64,000 bases of DNA from 66-474 sp035606235 (GCA_035606235.1 DATNFU010000025.1:1-64000), one strand, 5' to 3'; numbered from the stretch's first letter, positions 18,060 through 28,500 are shown. Made by a program: numbers and translations. Notes: generated from the letters alone by a model not told the origin.

Positions 18060-18545
18060 CCGCACCATTCGCGTTCCACACACGCGATCGTGCAGCGCGC
18101 GCTTGTCGCGGTCGAACAACGCCCACCAGAAACCGATCCCGGCGACCGCCAGCGACAGCAGCGCCACGAAGAAACGCGCGAGCGCCCGTACCACGCCGAC
18201 TTTCCCGCCGTCCTCGCGCAGCAACTTCAGGCGCCACGCGCGCATGCCGATGGTCGCACCGATCCGCGTCCATGAAATCAGGAAATACGCCGCGGTCACC
18301 GCGAGCAGCGCGATTTGCAGCCATAACCGTTGCGCCCACTGCGGGTGCGCCGGATCGTAATGCCCGCCGGCCGCGTACAGGCACACGAACACCGTGATCA
18401 TCCACAGCGCGATCAGCGGAAACACGTCATAGACCAGTGCGGCGAGCCGGCGCCAGAGCGCCGCGGGCACCGGGTTTGTGATACCGGCGACTATTTTCTT
18501 TCCCCGCTCGCGGGGAAAGGTCGGGGTGGGGCGAGAGCTTGCCAT
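18054..18545 (-). CDS. RDD-family membrane protein
   Basis: Small integral membrane protein of the RDD family (Pfam RDD), function unknown; some members are linked to ion transport. From ATG 18545 it has 163 residues. Family marks: LWRRLAALVYDVFPLIAL (the R..A...D pattern of helix 1), a second helix (QIALLAVTAAYFLISW), TIGMRAWRLKLL and a third helix followed by DRDKRALHDRVCGTR, the classic RDD ending. The first 20 residues (PTPTFPRERGK) come from a palindromic repeat at 18501-18531, so the true start may be GTG 18470. Confidence 0.85.
   Translation of the reverse strand: MASSRPTPTFPRERGKKIVAGITNPVPAALWRRLAALVYDVFPLIALWMITVFVCLYAAGGHYDPAHPQWAQRLWLQIALLAVTAAYFLISWTRIGATIGMRAWRLKLLREDGGKVGVVRALARFFVALLSLAVAGIGFWWALFDRDKRALHDRVCGTRMVRL
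18501..18531. repeat. Palindromic repeat at the RDD gene 5' end
   Basis: TCCCCGCTCGCGGGGA forms a perfect hairpin and is followed by AAGGTCGGGGTGGGG. This has the look of the CCTTTCCCCGCGAGCGGGG repeats found between genes of many Xanthomonadales (from memory, not searched). It overlaps the proposed N-terminus of the RDD protein. Confidence 0.5.
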
Positions 18546-18600
18546 GTACCTTCCGGAGTAACTGCTTGCGCGAAGCTTAGCAACGCGCAAGCATCGCACG

Positions 18601-19533
18601 ATGCAAGCCGCCGTTGCCGAAATCACCCAGGGAATCGCCAGCTCCGACCACGCCGCGATCGAGGCTTTCCTCGAACGCATCTGGTCGCAGGACGGTCTGG
18701 CGGACCTCACTCTCACCGCGTACCGCAGCGATCTGCAATTGTGCGCAACCTGGCTGCGCACGCGCGGCACCTCGCTGACCGGCGCCAGTTACGAAAATCT
18801 TTCGCGCTATCTCGGCGAACGCCACGCCGGCAAGATCAAGGCGCGCAGCAACGCGCGCCTGCTGACCGTGTTGCGGCGTTTCTTTGCCGATTACGCGCGC
18901 ACGCGTTCGGATTTCGACGATCCAACATTGTTGCTGGACGCGCCCAAGCTGCCGCGCAGCTTGCCGAAAGCGTTGTCGGAACGCGAGATCGAAGCACTGA
19001 TCAATGCACCGGATATCGCAACGCCGTTGGGATTGCGCGCCCGCGCGATGCTCGAACTGATGTATGCCTCCGGTCTGCGGGTGTCCGAGTTGACCACGCT
19101 GCCGCTCTCGGCGTTGAACCTGCGCCAGGGCGTGCTGCGCGTCACCGGCAAGGGCGGCAAGGATCGGCTGGTGCCGGTCGGCGAAAATGCGCTGGACTGG
19201 ATCGCCCGCTATCTGAAAGATGCGCGTCCGGCGCTCGCCAAGGGTCGCACGCCGGAGGCGCTGTTCCTGACCAACCGCGCCGCGGGCATGACCAGGCAGA
19301 TGGCCTGGACACTGATCAAGAAGCACGCGCTCAGCAGCGGCATTCCGGCCAAGAAGATTTCTCCGCACGTATTGCGCCACTCCTTCGCCACCCACCTGCT
19401 CAACCACGGTGCCGATCTGCGTGCGCTGCAGATGCTGCTCGGCCACAGCACGCTTTCGACCACGCAGATCTACACCCTGATCGCGAAGGAAAACCTGAAG
19501 CGGTTGCACGCAGAGCATCATCCGCGGGGGTGA
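18601..19533 (+). CDS. xerD: Site-specific tyrosine recombinase XerD
   Basis: Works with XerC at dif to resolve chromosome dimers at division. The 310-residue product has an N-terminal SAM-like DNA-binding domain and a C-terminal catalytic domain with all active-site residues: Arg160 (SGLRVSEL), Lys184, His256 and Arg259 (HVLRHSFATH), His282 (GHSTLSTTQ) and nucleophile Tyr291. Divergent from the RDD gene and followed by dsbC; the xerD-dsbC neighbourhood is common in gammaproteobacteria. It reads as housekeeping XerD rather than a phage integrase. Confidence 0.95.
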   Translation: MQAAVAEITQGIASSDHAAIEAFLERIWSQDGLADLTLTAYRSDLQLCATWLRTRGTSLTGASYENLSRYLGERHAGKIKARSNARLLTVLRRFFADYARTRSDFDDPTLLLDAPKLPRSLPKALSEREIEALINAPDIATPLGLRARAMLELMYASGLRVSELTTLPLSALNLRQGVLRVTGKGGKDRLVPVGENALDWIARYLKDARPALAKGRTPEALFLTNRAAGMTRQMAWTLIKKHALSSGIPAKKISPHVLRHSFATHLLNHGADLRALQMLLGHSTLSTTQIYTLIAKENLKRLHAEHHPRG

Positions 19534-19549
19534 GGACGCGCGTTTAGCC

Positions 19550-19602
19550 GATGCCTTGAATGGCATCGGCTGCGCGGCCGAACGCACGCACAGGGATGTG
19601 CG
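19550..19602. repeat. Two small hairpins between xerD and dsbC
   Basis: The first hairpin is GATGCC-TTGAAT-GGCATC (19550-19567); it recurs as CATGCC-TTGAAT-GGCATG at 20587-20604 with a compensating base-pair swap. The second is CGCACA-GGGA-TGTGCG (19587-19602), which resembles the hairpin at 43926-43943 in the rplM leader. No gene in this 200-bp gap. Confidence 0.55.
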
Positions 19603-19733
19603 GGCCGGCGCCGAGCACCATGGACGGTTGCTTGCCGGCTTTTGCTCTGTTTTTGAACCGCTTTCCGCAATGAAGGCTCGCCCTCGCGTGCTAGCATCTC
19701 CGCGCCGCGAATACGTGCGGCTTCGAGTCCATC

Positions 19734-20570
19734 ATGCCCAAGTTGCTCCCTGCCCTCCTCGCGATCGCACTGATCGCCAGCGCCTGTTCCGCTGGCGAAG
19801 CCCCCCACGCACCTTCCGCCAAGGCCATCGCCGCCGCCGCGACTTCGCCCTCAACCGGCATGTCGTCTCCAGCCACCGCCGCGCAGCCGGCGAGCACCAT
19901 CGACGCGCCCAAGGCGGTACTGGACGCGATCCACAAACTTGCGCCGAAGGCGCAGATCCAGGCAGTAGACAAGGCACCGATCGCGAATCTTTATCAGGTT
20001 GTCGTGCAGGGCCAGGCCGTGTACGTCAGCGCCGACGGGCGTTACATGCTGCAGGGCAACGCCTATGATCTGAAAACGCGTACGGGACTCGTCGATGCGC
20101 GGCTGGATGAACTTCGCCGCGACGCGTTGGCGAAGATTCCGGAGTCGCGCATGATCCGCTACGCGCCGACGCATCCGAAATACACGGTGACGGTTTTCAC
20201 CGACCTGGACTGCCCGTACTGCCGCGCGTTCCATGCGCAGATCGCCGAGTACAACAAGCTCGGCATCGCCGTGAACTATCTGTTCTGGCCGCGCTCGGGT
20301 CTGGACACGCCGTCCTACGACAAGGCGGTATCGGTGTGGTGTGCGGCCGATCGCAAGCGTGCGTTCACGCAAGCCAAGCACGGCATCGATCCGAAACCGG
20401 CGCATTGCGAAAACCCGGTCAAGCACGATTTCGAGCTGGGTGTGGATCTTGGCGTGGACGGAACGCCTTCGATCGTGGCAAGCAACGGCGCGATGCTCAA
20501 CGGCTACGCCAATCCCATGCAGTTGCTGCAGTGGTTGAGTGAACCGCCCGGGCCGACGGACGGAGGATGA
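19734..20570 (+). CDS. dsbC: Thiol:disulfide interchange protein DsbC
   Basis: Periplasmic disulfide isomerase that reshuffles wrong disulfides, kept reduced by DsbD. The 278-residue product has an N-terminal export signal ending near IASAC (a weak lipobox, Cys18), an Ala/Pro/Ser-rich linker to about residue 55, a dimerisation domain with the GRYMLQGNAYDL strand, and a thioredoxin domain with the catalytic Cys160-Pro-Tyr-Cys163 and cis-Pro loop GVDGTPSIV. The low-complexity linker is longer than in E. coli DsbC. Confidence 0.94.
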   Translation: MPKLLPALLAIALIASACSAGEAPHAPSAKAIAAAATSPSTGMSSPATAAQPASTIDAPKAVLDAIHKLAPKAQIQAVDKAPIANLYQVVVQGQAVYVSADGRYMLQGNAYDLKTRTGLVDARLDELRRDALAKIPESRMIRYAPTHPKYTVTVFTDLDCPYCRAFHAQIAEYNKLGIAVNYLFWPRSGLDTPSYDKAVSVWCAADRKRAFTQAKHGIDPKPAHCENPVKHDFELGVDLGVDGTPSIVASNGAMLNGYANPMQLLQWLSEPPGPTDGG

Positions 20571-20586
20571 GGAGCAGTGCTTGCGG

Positions 20587-20604
20587 CATGCCTTGAATGG
20601 CATG
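20587..20604. repeat. Hairpin repeat after dsbC
   Basis: CATGCC-TTGAAT-GGCATG is a perfect six-pair stem with the same loop as 19550-19567. The flanking GC-rich text (TCGCGCCGCTCCGCACGC) also resembles that after the first copy, so this is a second copy of one repeat, downstream of dsbC. Confidence 0.55.
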
Positions 20605-20742
20605 TCGCGCCGCTCCGCACGCCTGGGGCAGGATGCCGCCTGTCGGGTTGCAGATGAGCCCAGGACGCGCGAATTCAGCAACGGCGACTCCAACGCAAAA
20701 GGGCGACTGCTATTTGCGCCCAGGGCGAAAACTTCGCCCGCT

Positions 20743-20750
20743 GCTACAAT
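20743..20750 (+). promoter_or_regulatory. Candidate extended -10 promoter of purL
   Basis: GCTACAAT, preceded by T at 20742, gives an extended -10 (TGnTACAAT, hexamer 20745-20750) about 35 bp before the purL ATG. The -35 region is poor, as often with extended -10 promoters. A small stem GGGCGA/TCGCCC lies just upstream. Confidence 0.35.
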
Positions 20751-20784
20751 AGCTGGCCTTGTCCCCGGCAATCTTCCGATTCCC

Positions 20785-23700
20785 ATGATCGTCCTCGACG
20801 GGCGCTCCGCCCTGTCGCCGTTTCGTCTGGATCGTCTGAACGAGCGCCTGGCCACGGTGGCGCGCGGCGCTCGCGTGCGCGGCGCGCGCTTCGTCTACTT
20901 CGCCGACGCGGAACGCGCGCTGGATCCGGTTCAACACCAACGTCTGGCCGAAGTGCTCGACGCCGGCGAAGGCGCGCCGGCCGATGCCACGCTGTGGGTG
21001 GTGCCGCGGCTCGGTACGCTGTCGCCCTGGTCGTCCAAGGCCTCCGACATTCTGCACGACATCGGCTTGCCGGTGCGACGGGTCGAGCGTGGCACCGCGT
21101 TCGTGATCGAGGGTATCGCGGCGCACCAGGATGCGACGGGTTTCAACGCGGTCGCCGCGGCGCTGCACGACCCGATGACGCAGTCGGTGCTGACCACGCT
21201 CGACGAAGCGCAGAGCCTGTTGCTCGCGGGACGACCGGGCGCGCTGCGCACAATTGTCCTCGGCGCCGATCCGCGCGCCGCGCTGCAAGCGGCGAACATC
21301 GAACTCGGCCTGGCACTGGCGGTGGATGAAGTCGAATACCTGATCACCCACTACGTCGCGTTGCAACGCGACCCCACCGACGCGGAACTGGTGATGTTCG
21401 CACAGGCCAATTCCGAACATTGCCGGCACAAGATTTTCAACGCGCAGTTCACGGTGGATGGCCAGCCGCAGGATGCCACGCTGTTCGGCATGATCCGCCA
21501 CACCCACAAGGTATCGCCCGCGCATACGTTGTCGGCTTACAGCGACAACGCGGCCGTGATCGAGGGCTCGCCCGGGGCGCGCTTCTTCGCCGACGCCGAC
21601 GGCGTGTGGCGCCCGCACGAGGAAGCGATTCCGTACGCGATCAAGGTTGAAACGCACAACCACCCCACCGCGATCGCACCATGGCCGGGCGCGGCGACCG
21701 GCGCCGGCGGCGAAATCCGCGACGAGGGCGCGGTCGGGCGCGGCGGCAAACCCAAGGCCGGCCTGGCCGGATTTTCCGTATCGCACCTGCGCATTCCGAA
21801 CCTGCCGCGGCCCTGGGAAAACACCCGCCCACTTCCCGGCCGTTTCGCGACCGCGTTCGAAATCATGCGCGACGGCCCGCTCGGCGCCGCCGCGTTCAAC
21901 AACGAATTTGGCCGACCGTGTCTGGGCGGATATTTCCGCAGCTTCGAGCAGGAAACCGGTGAAGCCGGGGTGCGCCGCGGCTATGACAAGCCGATCATGA
22001 TCGCAGGCGGCGTGGCCAGCGTGCGGCCGATGCATGTGCGCAAGCACAAGCTTGCGCCGGGCGACGCGGTGATCGTGCTGGGCGGCCCGGCGATGTTGAT
22101 CGGCCTCGGCGGCGGCGCGGCCTCCTCCATGGCGGGCGGTGCTTCCAGCGCGCAACTGGATTTCGCATCCGTGCAGCGTGACAACGCCGAGATGCAGCGT
22201 CGCTGCCAGGAAGTCATCGATACCTGTTGCGCACTGGGCGACGCCAATCCGATCGTCGCGATCCATGACGTCGGCGCCGGCGGGTTATCCAACGCGATCC
22301 CGGAACTGCTGCACGACTCGGGCGTGGGTGGTGCGATCGAGCTGGACCGGATTCCTCGCGACGATCCGCATCTCTCGCCGATGCAGTTGTGGTGCAATGA
22401 ATCGCAGGAACGCTACGTGCTCGGCCTGCGACCGGACGATCTGGCCGCGTTCGAGAAGATCTGCGAGCGCGAGCGCTGCCCATTCTCCGTGGTAGGGCAC
22501 GCGACGGAAGCGGAGCGGTTGCTGGTCACGACCGAACAGCGGGATCAGGTATCGGGGAGCGAGGACCAAAAGATCGTGGACTCCGCCGGTTCCCGATCCG
22601 CGATCATCGACCTTCCCCTCGACATGCTGCTTGGCAAGCCGCCGCGCATGCAGCGCAAGGCGACCCGCTTCAAGCCTCGCCTGGAAGTGGTGCCGGATCT
22701 GTCCGGCATCGGCCTCGACGAAGCCGTGCAGCGCGTGTTGCGCCTGCCCGGCGTGGGCAGCAAGAGTTTTCTGATCACCATCGGCGATCGCAGCGTCGGC
22801 GGCTTGTGTTCGCGCGATCCGATGGTCGGCCCATGGCAGGTGCCGGTTGCCGATTGCGCCGTCACGCTGAACGATTTCGAAGGTTACGCGGGCGAGGCGA
22901 TGGCGATGGCCGAGCGCGCCCCGGTGGCGCTGCTGGACTCGGCCGCGGCCGCGCGGCTCGCCGTGGGCGAAGCCATCACCAATCTGCTCGCGGCGCCGGT
23001 GGCGCTGGACGAAATCCGCCTCTCGGCCAACTGGATGGCGGCCAGCGGACACGCGGGCGAAGATGCCGCGCTATTCGACGCGGTGCGCGCGGTCGGCGAG
23101 CAGTTGTGTCCGGCATTGGATATTTCGATTCCGGTCGGCAAGGATTCGCTATCCATGCAAACCGTCTGGCACGACGGCGAACGCGAACAGCGCACGCTCG
23201 CGCCGGTCACGCTGATCGTCACTGCGTTCGCGCGTGCGAGCGATGCGCGGCGCACGCTGACGCCGCGCCTCAAACTGGATCGCGGCGATTCGGAATTGTG
23301 GCTGCTCGATCTGGGCGCCGGCCGCGACCGGCTGGCCGGTTCCGCCTTGACGCAGGCATTCAATCGCGGCGGTGGCGTGCCGCCGGATCTGGACAACCCG
23401 CAGCGCTTGAAATCGCTGTTCGCGCTGATCCGTGAAGCCGAAGCCGCGGGCTTGCTGCTCGCCTACCACGACCGTTCCGACGGCGGCGCGATCGTGACGC
23501 TTCTGGAGATGGCATTCGCAGGCCACTGCGGTTTGGAAATCCGTCTCGACGGCTGGGCGGAGAACACATTGCGCGGCCTGTTCAACGAGGAACTGGGCGC
23601 GGTCGTGCAGGTGCGCAGCGCCGACCGCGATGCGTTCATGGCGCTGGTGGCGAAACACGGGCTGGCATCCATGTGTCACGCGATCGGCCGGCCCAAGCCC

Positions 23701-24696
23701 AAGCTCGGCATCAAGTTGTTCGTCGGCGACGAGACCTTGAGCAAGTGGAACTGGACGCAGTTGTTCGCCGCCTGGACCGAAACCAGCCACGCGATGCAGC
23801 GCCTGCGCGACAATCCTGCCAGCGCCGATGCCGAACGCGGCTGGCGGATCAGCGACGATGATCCGGGCATCTCCCCAAAGCTCAGCTTCGAACCGGGTGA
23901 GGACATCGCCGCGCCTTACATCGCGCGCGGCGCGCGCCCGCGCGTGGCAGTCCTGCGCGAGCAGGGCGTCAACGGCCAGGTCGAGATGGCGGCGGCATTT
24001 ACCCGCGCCGGCTTCGAGGCGGTGGACGTGCACATGAGCGATCTCGCCGCCGGTCGCCACAAGCTTGCCGATTTCCGCGGGGTCGCCGCGTGCGGCGGAT
24101 TTTCCTACGGCGATGTGCTGGGTGCCGGACGCGGCTGGGCCGCATCCATTCTCTATCACGACAAGTTGCGCGAGCAGTTCACGGCATTTTTTGCCGACGC
24201 CAACACCTTCGCGCTGGGCCTGTGCAATGGTTGCCAGATGCTGTCGCACCTGAAGGGGATCATTCCCGGCGCGAACCACTGGCCGGGCTTCGAGCGCAAC
24301 GCGTCCGAACAATACGAGGCCCGCTTCGTCACCGTCGAGGTGATGGAATCGCCTTCGATATTCTTCCGCGGCATGGCCGGTTCGCGTATTCCGATCGTCA
24401 CCGCGCACGGCGAAGGTCGCGCGGTATTCGCGCGCGACGCCAAGCCGAACAAGGCCGGCGCCTGCCTGCGCTTCGTGGATAATCGCGGCAAGCCGACCGA
24501 AAATTTCCCGCTGAATCCGAACGGTTCGCCCGACGGGCTTACCGGTTTCACCGCCGCGGAAGGCCGCGTCACCATTCTGATGCCGCATCCGGAGCGCGTG
24601 TTCCGCAGCGTGCAGATGAGCTGGAAGCCGCTGGGCTGGGGCGAGGATTCGCCGTGGATGCGAATTTTCCGAAACGCTCGCGTCTTCGTGGGCTGA
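20785..24696 (+). CDS. purL: Phosphoribosylformylglycinamidine synthase
   Basis: Large single-chain FGAM synthase of de novo purine synthesis: converts FGAR, glutamine and ATP to FGAM. I use ATG 20785 (MIVLDGRSALSPFRLD, 1303 residues); the frame is open to 20539, but the extra part is spacer. Parts in order: PurS-like N-terminus, linker, two AIRS-like synthase lobes (VETHNHPTAI, VIVLGGPAMLIGLGGGAASS, VGKDSLSMQT) and a C-terminal glutaminase (CGGFSYGDVLGAGRGWA, nucleophile in LCNGCQML, His/Glu in PHPERVFRS). About 1300 residues is normal for proteobacteria. Confidence 0.97.
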   Translation: MIVLDGRSALSPFRLDRLNERLATVARGARVRGARFVYFADAERALDPVQHQRLAEVLDAGEGAPADATLWVVPRLGTLSPWSSKASDILHDIGLPVRRVERGTAFVIEGIAAHQDATGFNAVAAALHDPMTQSVLTTLDEAQSLLLAGRPGALRTIVLGADPRAALQAANIELGLALAVDEVEYLITHYVALQRDPTDAELVMFAQANSEHCRHKIFNAQFTVDGQPQDATLFGMIRHTHKVSPAHTLSAYSDNAAVIEGSPGARFFADADGVWRPHEEAIPYAIKVETHNHPTAIAPWPGAATGAGGEIRDEGAVGRGGKPKAGLAGFSVSHLRIPNLPRPWENTRPLPGRFATAFEIMRDGPLGAAAFNNEFGRPCLGGYFRSFEQETGEAGVRRGYDKPIMIAGGVASVRPMHVRKHKLAPGDAVIVLGGPAMLIGLGGGAASSMAGGASSAQLDFASVQRDNAEMQRRCQEVIDTCCALGDANPIVAIHDVGAGGLSNAIPELLHDSGVGGAIELDRIPRDDPHLSPMQLWCNESQERYVLGLRPDDLAAFEKICERERCPFSVVGHATEAERLLVTTEQRDQVSGSEDQKIVDSAGSRSAIIDLPLDMLLGKPPRMQRKATRFKPRLEVVPDLSGIGLDEAVQRVLRLPGVGSKSFLITIGDRSVGGLCSRDPMVGPWQVPVADCAVTLNDFEGYAGEAMAMAERAPVALLDSAAAARLAVGEAITNLLAAPVALDEIRLSANWMAASGHAGEDAALFDAVRAVGEQLCPALDISIPVGKDSLSMQTVWHDGEREQRTLAPVTLIVTAFARASDARRTLTPRLKLDRGDSELWLLDLGAGRDRLAGSALTQAFNRGGGVPPDLDNPQRLKSLFALIREAEAAGLLLAYHDRSDGGAIVTLLEMAFAGHCGLEIRLDGWAENTLRGLFNEELGAVVQVRSADRDAFMALVAKHGLASMCHAIGRPKPKLGIKLFVGDETLSKWNWTQLFAAWTETSHAMQRLRDNPASADAERGWRISDDDPGISPKLSFEPGEDIAAPYIARGARPRVAVLREQGVNGQVEMAAAFTRAGFEAVDVHMSDLAAGRHKLADFRGVAACGGFSYGDVLGAGRGWAASILYHDKLREQFTAFFADANTFALGLCNGCQMLSHLKGIIPGANHWPGFERNASEQYEARFVTVEVMESPSIFFRGMAGSRIPIVTAHGEGRAVFARDAKPNKAGACLRFVDNRGKPTENFPLNPNGSPDGLTGFTAAEGRVTILMPHPERVFRSVQMSWKPLGWGEDSPWMRIFRNARVFVG

Positions 24697-24697
24697 C

Positions 24698-25435
24698 ATG
24701 CAAGCGCTTTCGCAAGCGCGCGAAGCCGGCCTGAGCGAAACCAATCGTCGCTTCTACGATGGCCTGTGGGCGGGCGCAAGGCTCGTCGAGCCACAGCGGT
24801 TCAACACCTGGCCGCTGGTGTCGGAACTCTGCGCGCAATCGGGGCGCAGGCTGGAAATCGCGCCCGGCTTGCGTCCACGCCTGCCGCTGCAAGACACCGT
24901 ATTCCTTGATCTCAGCGCACCGGCGCTGCATGGCTTGCGGACGCGTGGCGCGCATGCGATGCGCGGGTCGATCGGCGCGCTGCCGTTTGCCGCGCGCAGT
25001 TTCGATCTGGTCTGCGCGTTCGATATCGTCGAGCATGTCGCCGATGACGACGGCGCGTTTTCGGAACTGGCACGGGTAACCGCACCGGATGCAACGCTGT
25101 TGCTGTCGGTGCCGCTGCATCCGCAAGCCTGGAATGCGTTCGACGAATTCGTGGGCCATTGTCGTCGCTACGAGCCTGCGGCGATCGTGAGCAGCCTCGC
25201 CACGCACGGCTTCAGGATCGACCGCAGCGCCGTTTACGGGATGCAACCCGGATCTTCGGTCCTGCTGGATCTCGGCATGTGGTTTCTGCGCCGCCATCCG
25301 CGCACGGCGATGACCTGGTACAACCGCATGCTGATGCCCATCGGGCTGCGCGCGCAGAAGCCGTTGCGGCTGGTGGATGGCATGGTTGACGCGCACGGCG
25401 TGGACGAAGTGCTGCTGGTGTGTCGCAAGGGCTAG
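24698..25435 (+). CDS. Class I SAM-dependent methyltransferase, substrate unknown
   Basis: A 245-residue methyltransferase-11-like protein starting one base after purL stops, so probably co-transcribed with it. Motif I is degenerate (RLEIAPGLRPRLP in place of hVLExGxGxG), followed by TVFLDLSAPAL for the acidic loop. Motifs II-III are clear (SFDLVCAFDIVEHVADDDGA, APDATLLLSVPLH). The C-terminal part has RRHPRTAMTWYNRMLMP. Substrate cannot be predicted. The altered motif I may mean an unusual SAM pocket. Confidence 0.8.
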   Translation: MQALSQAREAGLSETNRRFYDGLWAGARLVEPQRFNTWPLVSELCAQSGRRLEIAPGLRPRLPLQDTVFLDLSAPALHGLRTRGAHAMRGSIGALPFAARSFDLVCAFDIVEHVADDDGAFSELARVTAPDATLLLSVPLHPQAWNAFDEFVGHCRRYEPAAIVSSLATHGFRIDRSAVYGMQPGSSVLLDLGMWFLRRHPRTAMTWYNRMLMPIGLRAQKPLRLVDGMVDAHGVDEVLLVCRKG

Positions 25436-25446
25436 TCGCGCCGGGG

Positions 25447-25492
25447 GCGCTCCTGCAAAGCGGCCGTTGTAGGAGCCTGCTTGCAGGCGACC
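25447..25492. repeat. GTAGGAGC-family palindromic repeat
   Basis: GCGCTCCTGCAAAGC on the left and GTAGGAGCCTGCTTGCAGGC on the right; the right part is itself a palindrome (GCCTGCTTGCAGGC). It lies between the methyltransferase gene and the convergent GGDEF/EAL gene. Confidence 0.6.
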
Positions 25493-25502
25493 GCCCTCGC
25501 GA

Positions 25503-28500
25503 TCATGTAGCCGCGCGCGCCAGCTCGCTGCGTGCCGCGATGAAACGCAGACAGGCTTCGGCCGGCAGCGGCATGGACAGCCAGTAACCCTGGATCTCAT
25601 CGCAACCTTGCGCGCGCAGGAACGCCAGTTGTTCCGGCGTTTCCACGCCCTCCGCGATCACATTCAGATCCAGCGAGTGCGCCATGGTGATGATGGTCGA
25701 GGTGATCGCCGCATCGTCCGGATCAATGGTGACGTCGCCGACGAATTCCTGATCGATCTTGAGCGTGTCGATCGGCAGGCGTTTGAGGTAAGCCAGCGAC
25801 GAATAGCCGGTGCCGAAATCGTCGATCGCCACCCGCACGCCGATCGATTTCAACTCGCCCAGGATGCGCACCGACTGCTCGGCGTTGGCCATGACCATGC
25901 TCTCGGTCAGTTCCAGCTCAAGCTGATCCGGCGCGATATCGAACTCGGCCAGAATCTCGCACATGCGCAGGGTGAGTTCCGGGCGCTCGAGTTGCGCGGC
26001 GGAAAGATTGACCGCCATCGACAACCCGCGCAGACCGGCTTCGCGAAAATCCCTCAGCGCGGCGCACGCATTCACCAGCACGAACTCGCCGATCTCGTTG
26101 ATGAGGCCGATTTCCTCCGCCAGTGGTATGAACACCGCCGGAGGAATCGCACCGAGCTCGGCGTTGTTCCAGCGCAACAGCGCTTCGCAGCCGGTGATGC
26201 GGCCGTTGCCGATCGCCATTTTCGGTTGATACACCACCGCGAACTCGTGTCGCTCCAGCGCGCGTCGCAATGCCGCGATCATGCGCGCGCGGTCGCGCGC
26301 CAGCGTATCCATGCGCGCCTGATACACGGTATAGGTATTGCGGCCGCGTTCCTTGGCCTGATACATCGCGGTATCGGCGTACTTCAGCAGATCGGTCGGT
26401 ACCTGCCCGTGATCGGGATACATCGCGATGCCGATCGAAGGCGAGATCACCGCCTCCTGCGCGCCACCCATGCCCAGCGGCGACTGGAATGCCTCGATCA
26501 GGCGCTGCGCCATGTCCTCCGCATCGCGCACGCCCACCACTTCCTCGAGGATTACGGTGAACTCGTCGCCACCCAGCCGCGCGACCGTATCGCGCTCGCG
26601 CACAACTTGGCGCAGCCGCGCACCGGCGGCTTTCAGCATGCGGTCGCCGGCAGCGTGTCCCATCGAATCGTTGACGTGCTTGAAGCGATCGAGATCGATG
26701 AACAGCACCGCGACTTTATGGTTGCCTCGGCGCGCATTGATGATCGCGTGGCCGAGCCGTTCACCCAGCAACGTGCGGTTCGGCAGGCCGGTCAGGGTGT
26801 CGTAATTGGCCAGATAACGCAGCTCCTGCTCGACCCGCTTGCGGTCGGTGATGTCGGTCAGCACGCATACGATGTGCGTGGGTTGGCCGCTGCTGTCGCG
26901 CACTTCGTTGATCTCGATCCAGCACAGGAACTCCTCGCCATCCTTGCGCCGCTGCCACATCTCGCCGCGCCAGTGGCCCGACTCGGCCAGCACCTGGCGC
27001 ATGTGGCGATAAATCTCCGGCGCATGTTGTCTGCAATTGAGCAGTGCCGCGTCGCGGCCCATCACCTCGTCTTCGGCATAGCCGGTCATGCGGGTGAAAG
27101 CGGGATTGACCGAGATGAAGCGGAAATGCAGATCGGTAACGGTCACGGCTTCCGTCATGCTGCGGATCACCTCCGCGGCGATGCGGCGATCGCGCTCGGC
27201 GGCACGCAGCGCGCTGATATCGCGCGCGGTGCCGCAGATGCGCGCCGGTTTGCCGGCTTCGTCGCGCTCGACGATCTTGCCGCGCGAGATCACCCACACC
27301 CAGTCGCCGCGGGTATTCATCAGCCGATGCTCGGCCTCGAAATGATCGCTGTTGCCGGTCACGTGCTCGGCCAGCGCGTGCTCGACGCGCTCAAGGTCGT
27401 CGGGATGCACCGCGAAATTGCGCCAGTCGTCGATGGCGATGCTCTCTTCGCGATGGCCGCCGGGCAAGCTGTCGGCGCCGAGCCGGAACATCATCCCGGC
27501 TTGCAGATCCCAATCCCAGAATTCGTCACCGGAGCCCCACAAGGCCAGCCGCAGGCGATCCTCGCGCAATCGCAATTGCTTCTGATGATGCAATTCTTCG
27601 AGGCGCTTGCCGCGCCAGCCCAGCAACAGCACCAACACGATCAACGCCAGCACCGCCGCATACAGCGCGCGCATCGCCAAGCTCGACCACCAGTACGCCT
27701 GCACCCGCAGCGGCAGCACCGCCGCCGCACCGTAGGCGCCGTTGCGACTGCGGCCCTGCACTTCCAGCCGGTAATCGCCGGCTTCGAGATTGGTCCAGGT
27801 CGCGGTGTGGCGCGTGTCGATGTCGAGCCAGTTGTCGTCGTAGCCGACCAGCCGGTAGCGGAAGTGGTTGCGCAGCGGCGCGGCGTAATCGAGCGCGGCG
27901 AAATCCGCATGCAGGCTGCGCGCGCTGGCCGGCACGCGCAGCATCGGGTCGCCCGGTGCGGGCACCGGCGCGTTCTGCCCGCCGATGCGAAGGCCGGTGA
28001 TGACCACCGGTGGACGGAAGCTGCTCGACTTCAGCGCGGCGGTGTCGAGCACGTCGAAACCGTGCACGCCGCCGAACGCCAGCCGCCCGTCATGCAACGC
28101 AAGACAGGCGCCGGCGTCATATTCATCGCCCTGCAGACCATCGCTGGAGCGGTACGCGCGCACGTTGCCGTCGCGCGGATCGAGCCTGCCGATGCCGAGA
28201 TTGGTACTGAACCAGATGTCGCCGCGCGCGTCTTCCAGCATGCAATACATGGTGGCGTCGGGCAGGCCTTGTGCCAGGCCATAGCGGCGAAAGTGCGCGC
28301 CGGCGTCATCGATCCACAGCAGGCGATCCAGCCCCGAAAGCGTGCCGACCCACACCGTCGCATCCTTGCCGACCATCACATCCGCGACGGTGTGGCCGGA
28401 GAGCGAATCGGAACGGCCCGGCTGCTCGCGGAAACTGCGCACCTTCTGGGCGACCGGGTCGACCAACGACAATCCATCCACGGTGCCGGCCCAGATTCGG

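Noticed and set aside
18601..19533. xerD as integrase of a mobile island
   Set aside because: Sequence length, motifs and dsbC neighbour fit chromosomal XerD; no attachment-site repeats or cargo genes around it.
20710..24744. Several antisense frames of 200-530 codons across purL
   Set aside because: purL is complete and conserved over the full length; the antisense frames have no signal, domain or ribosome site.
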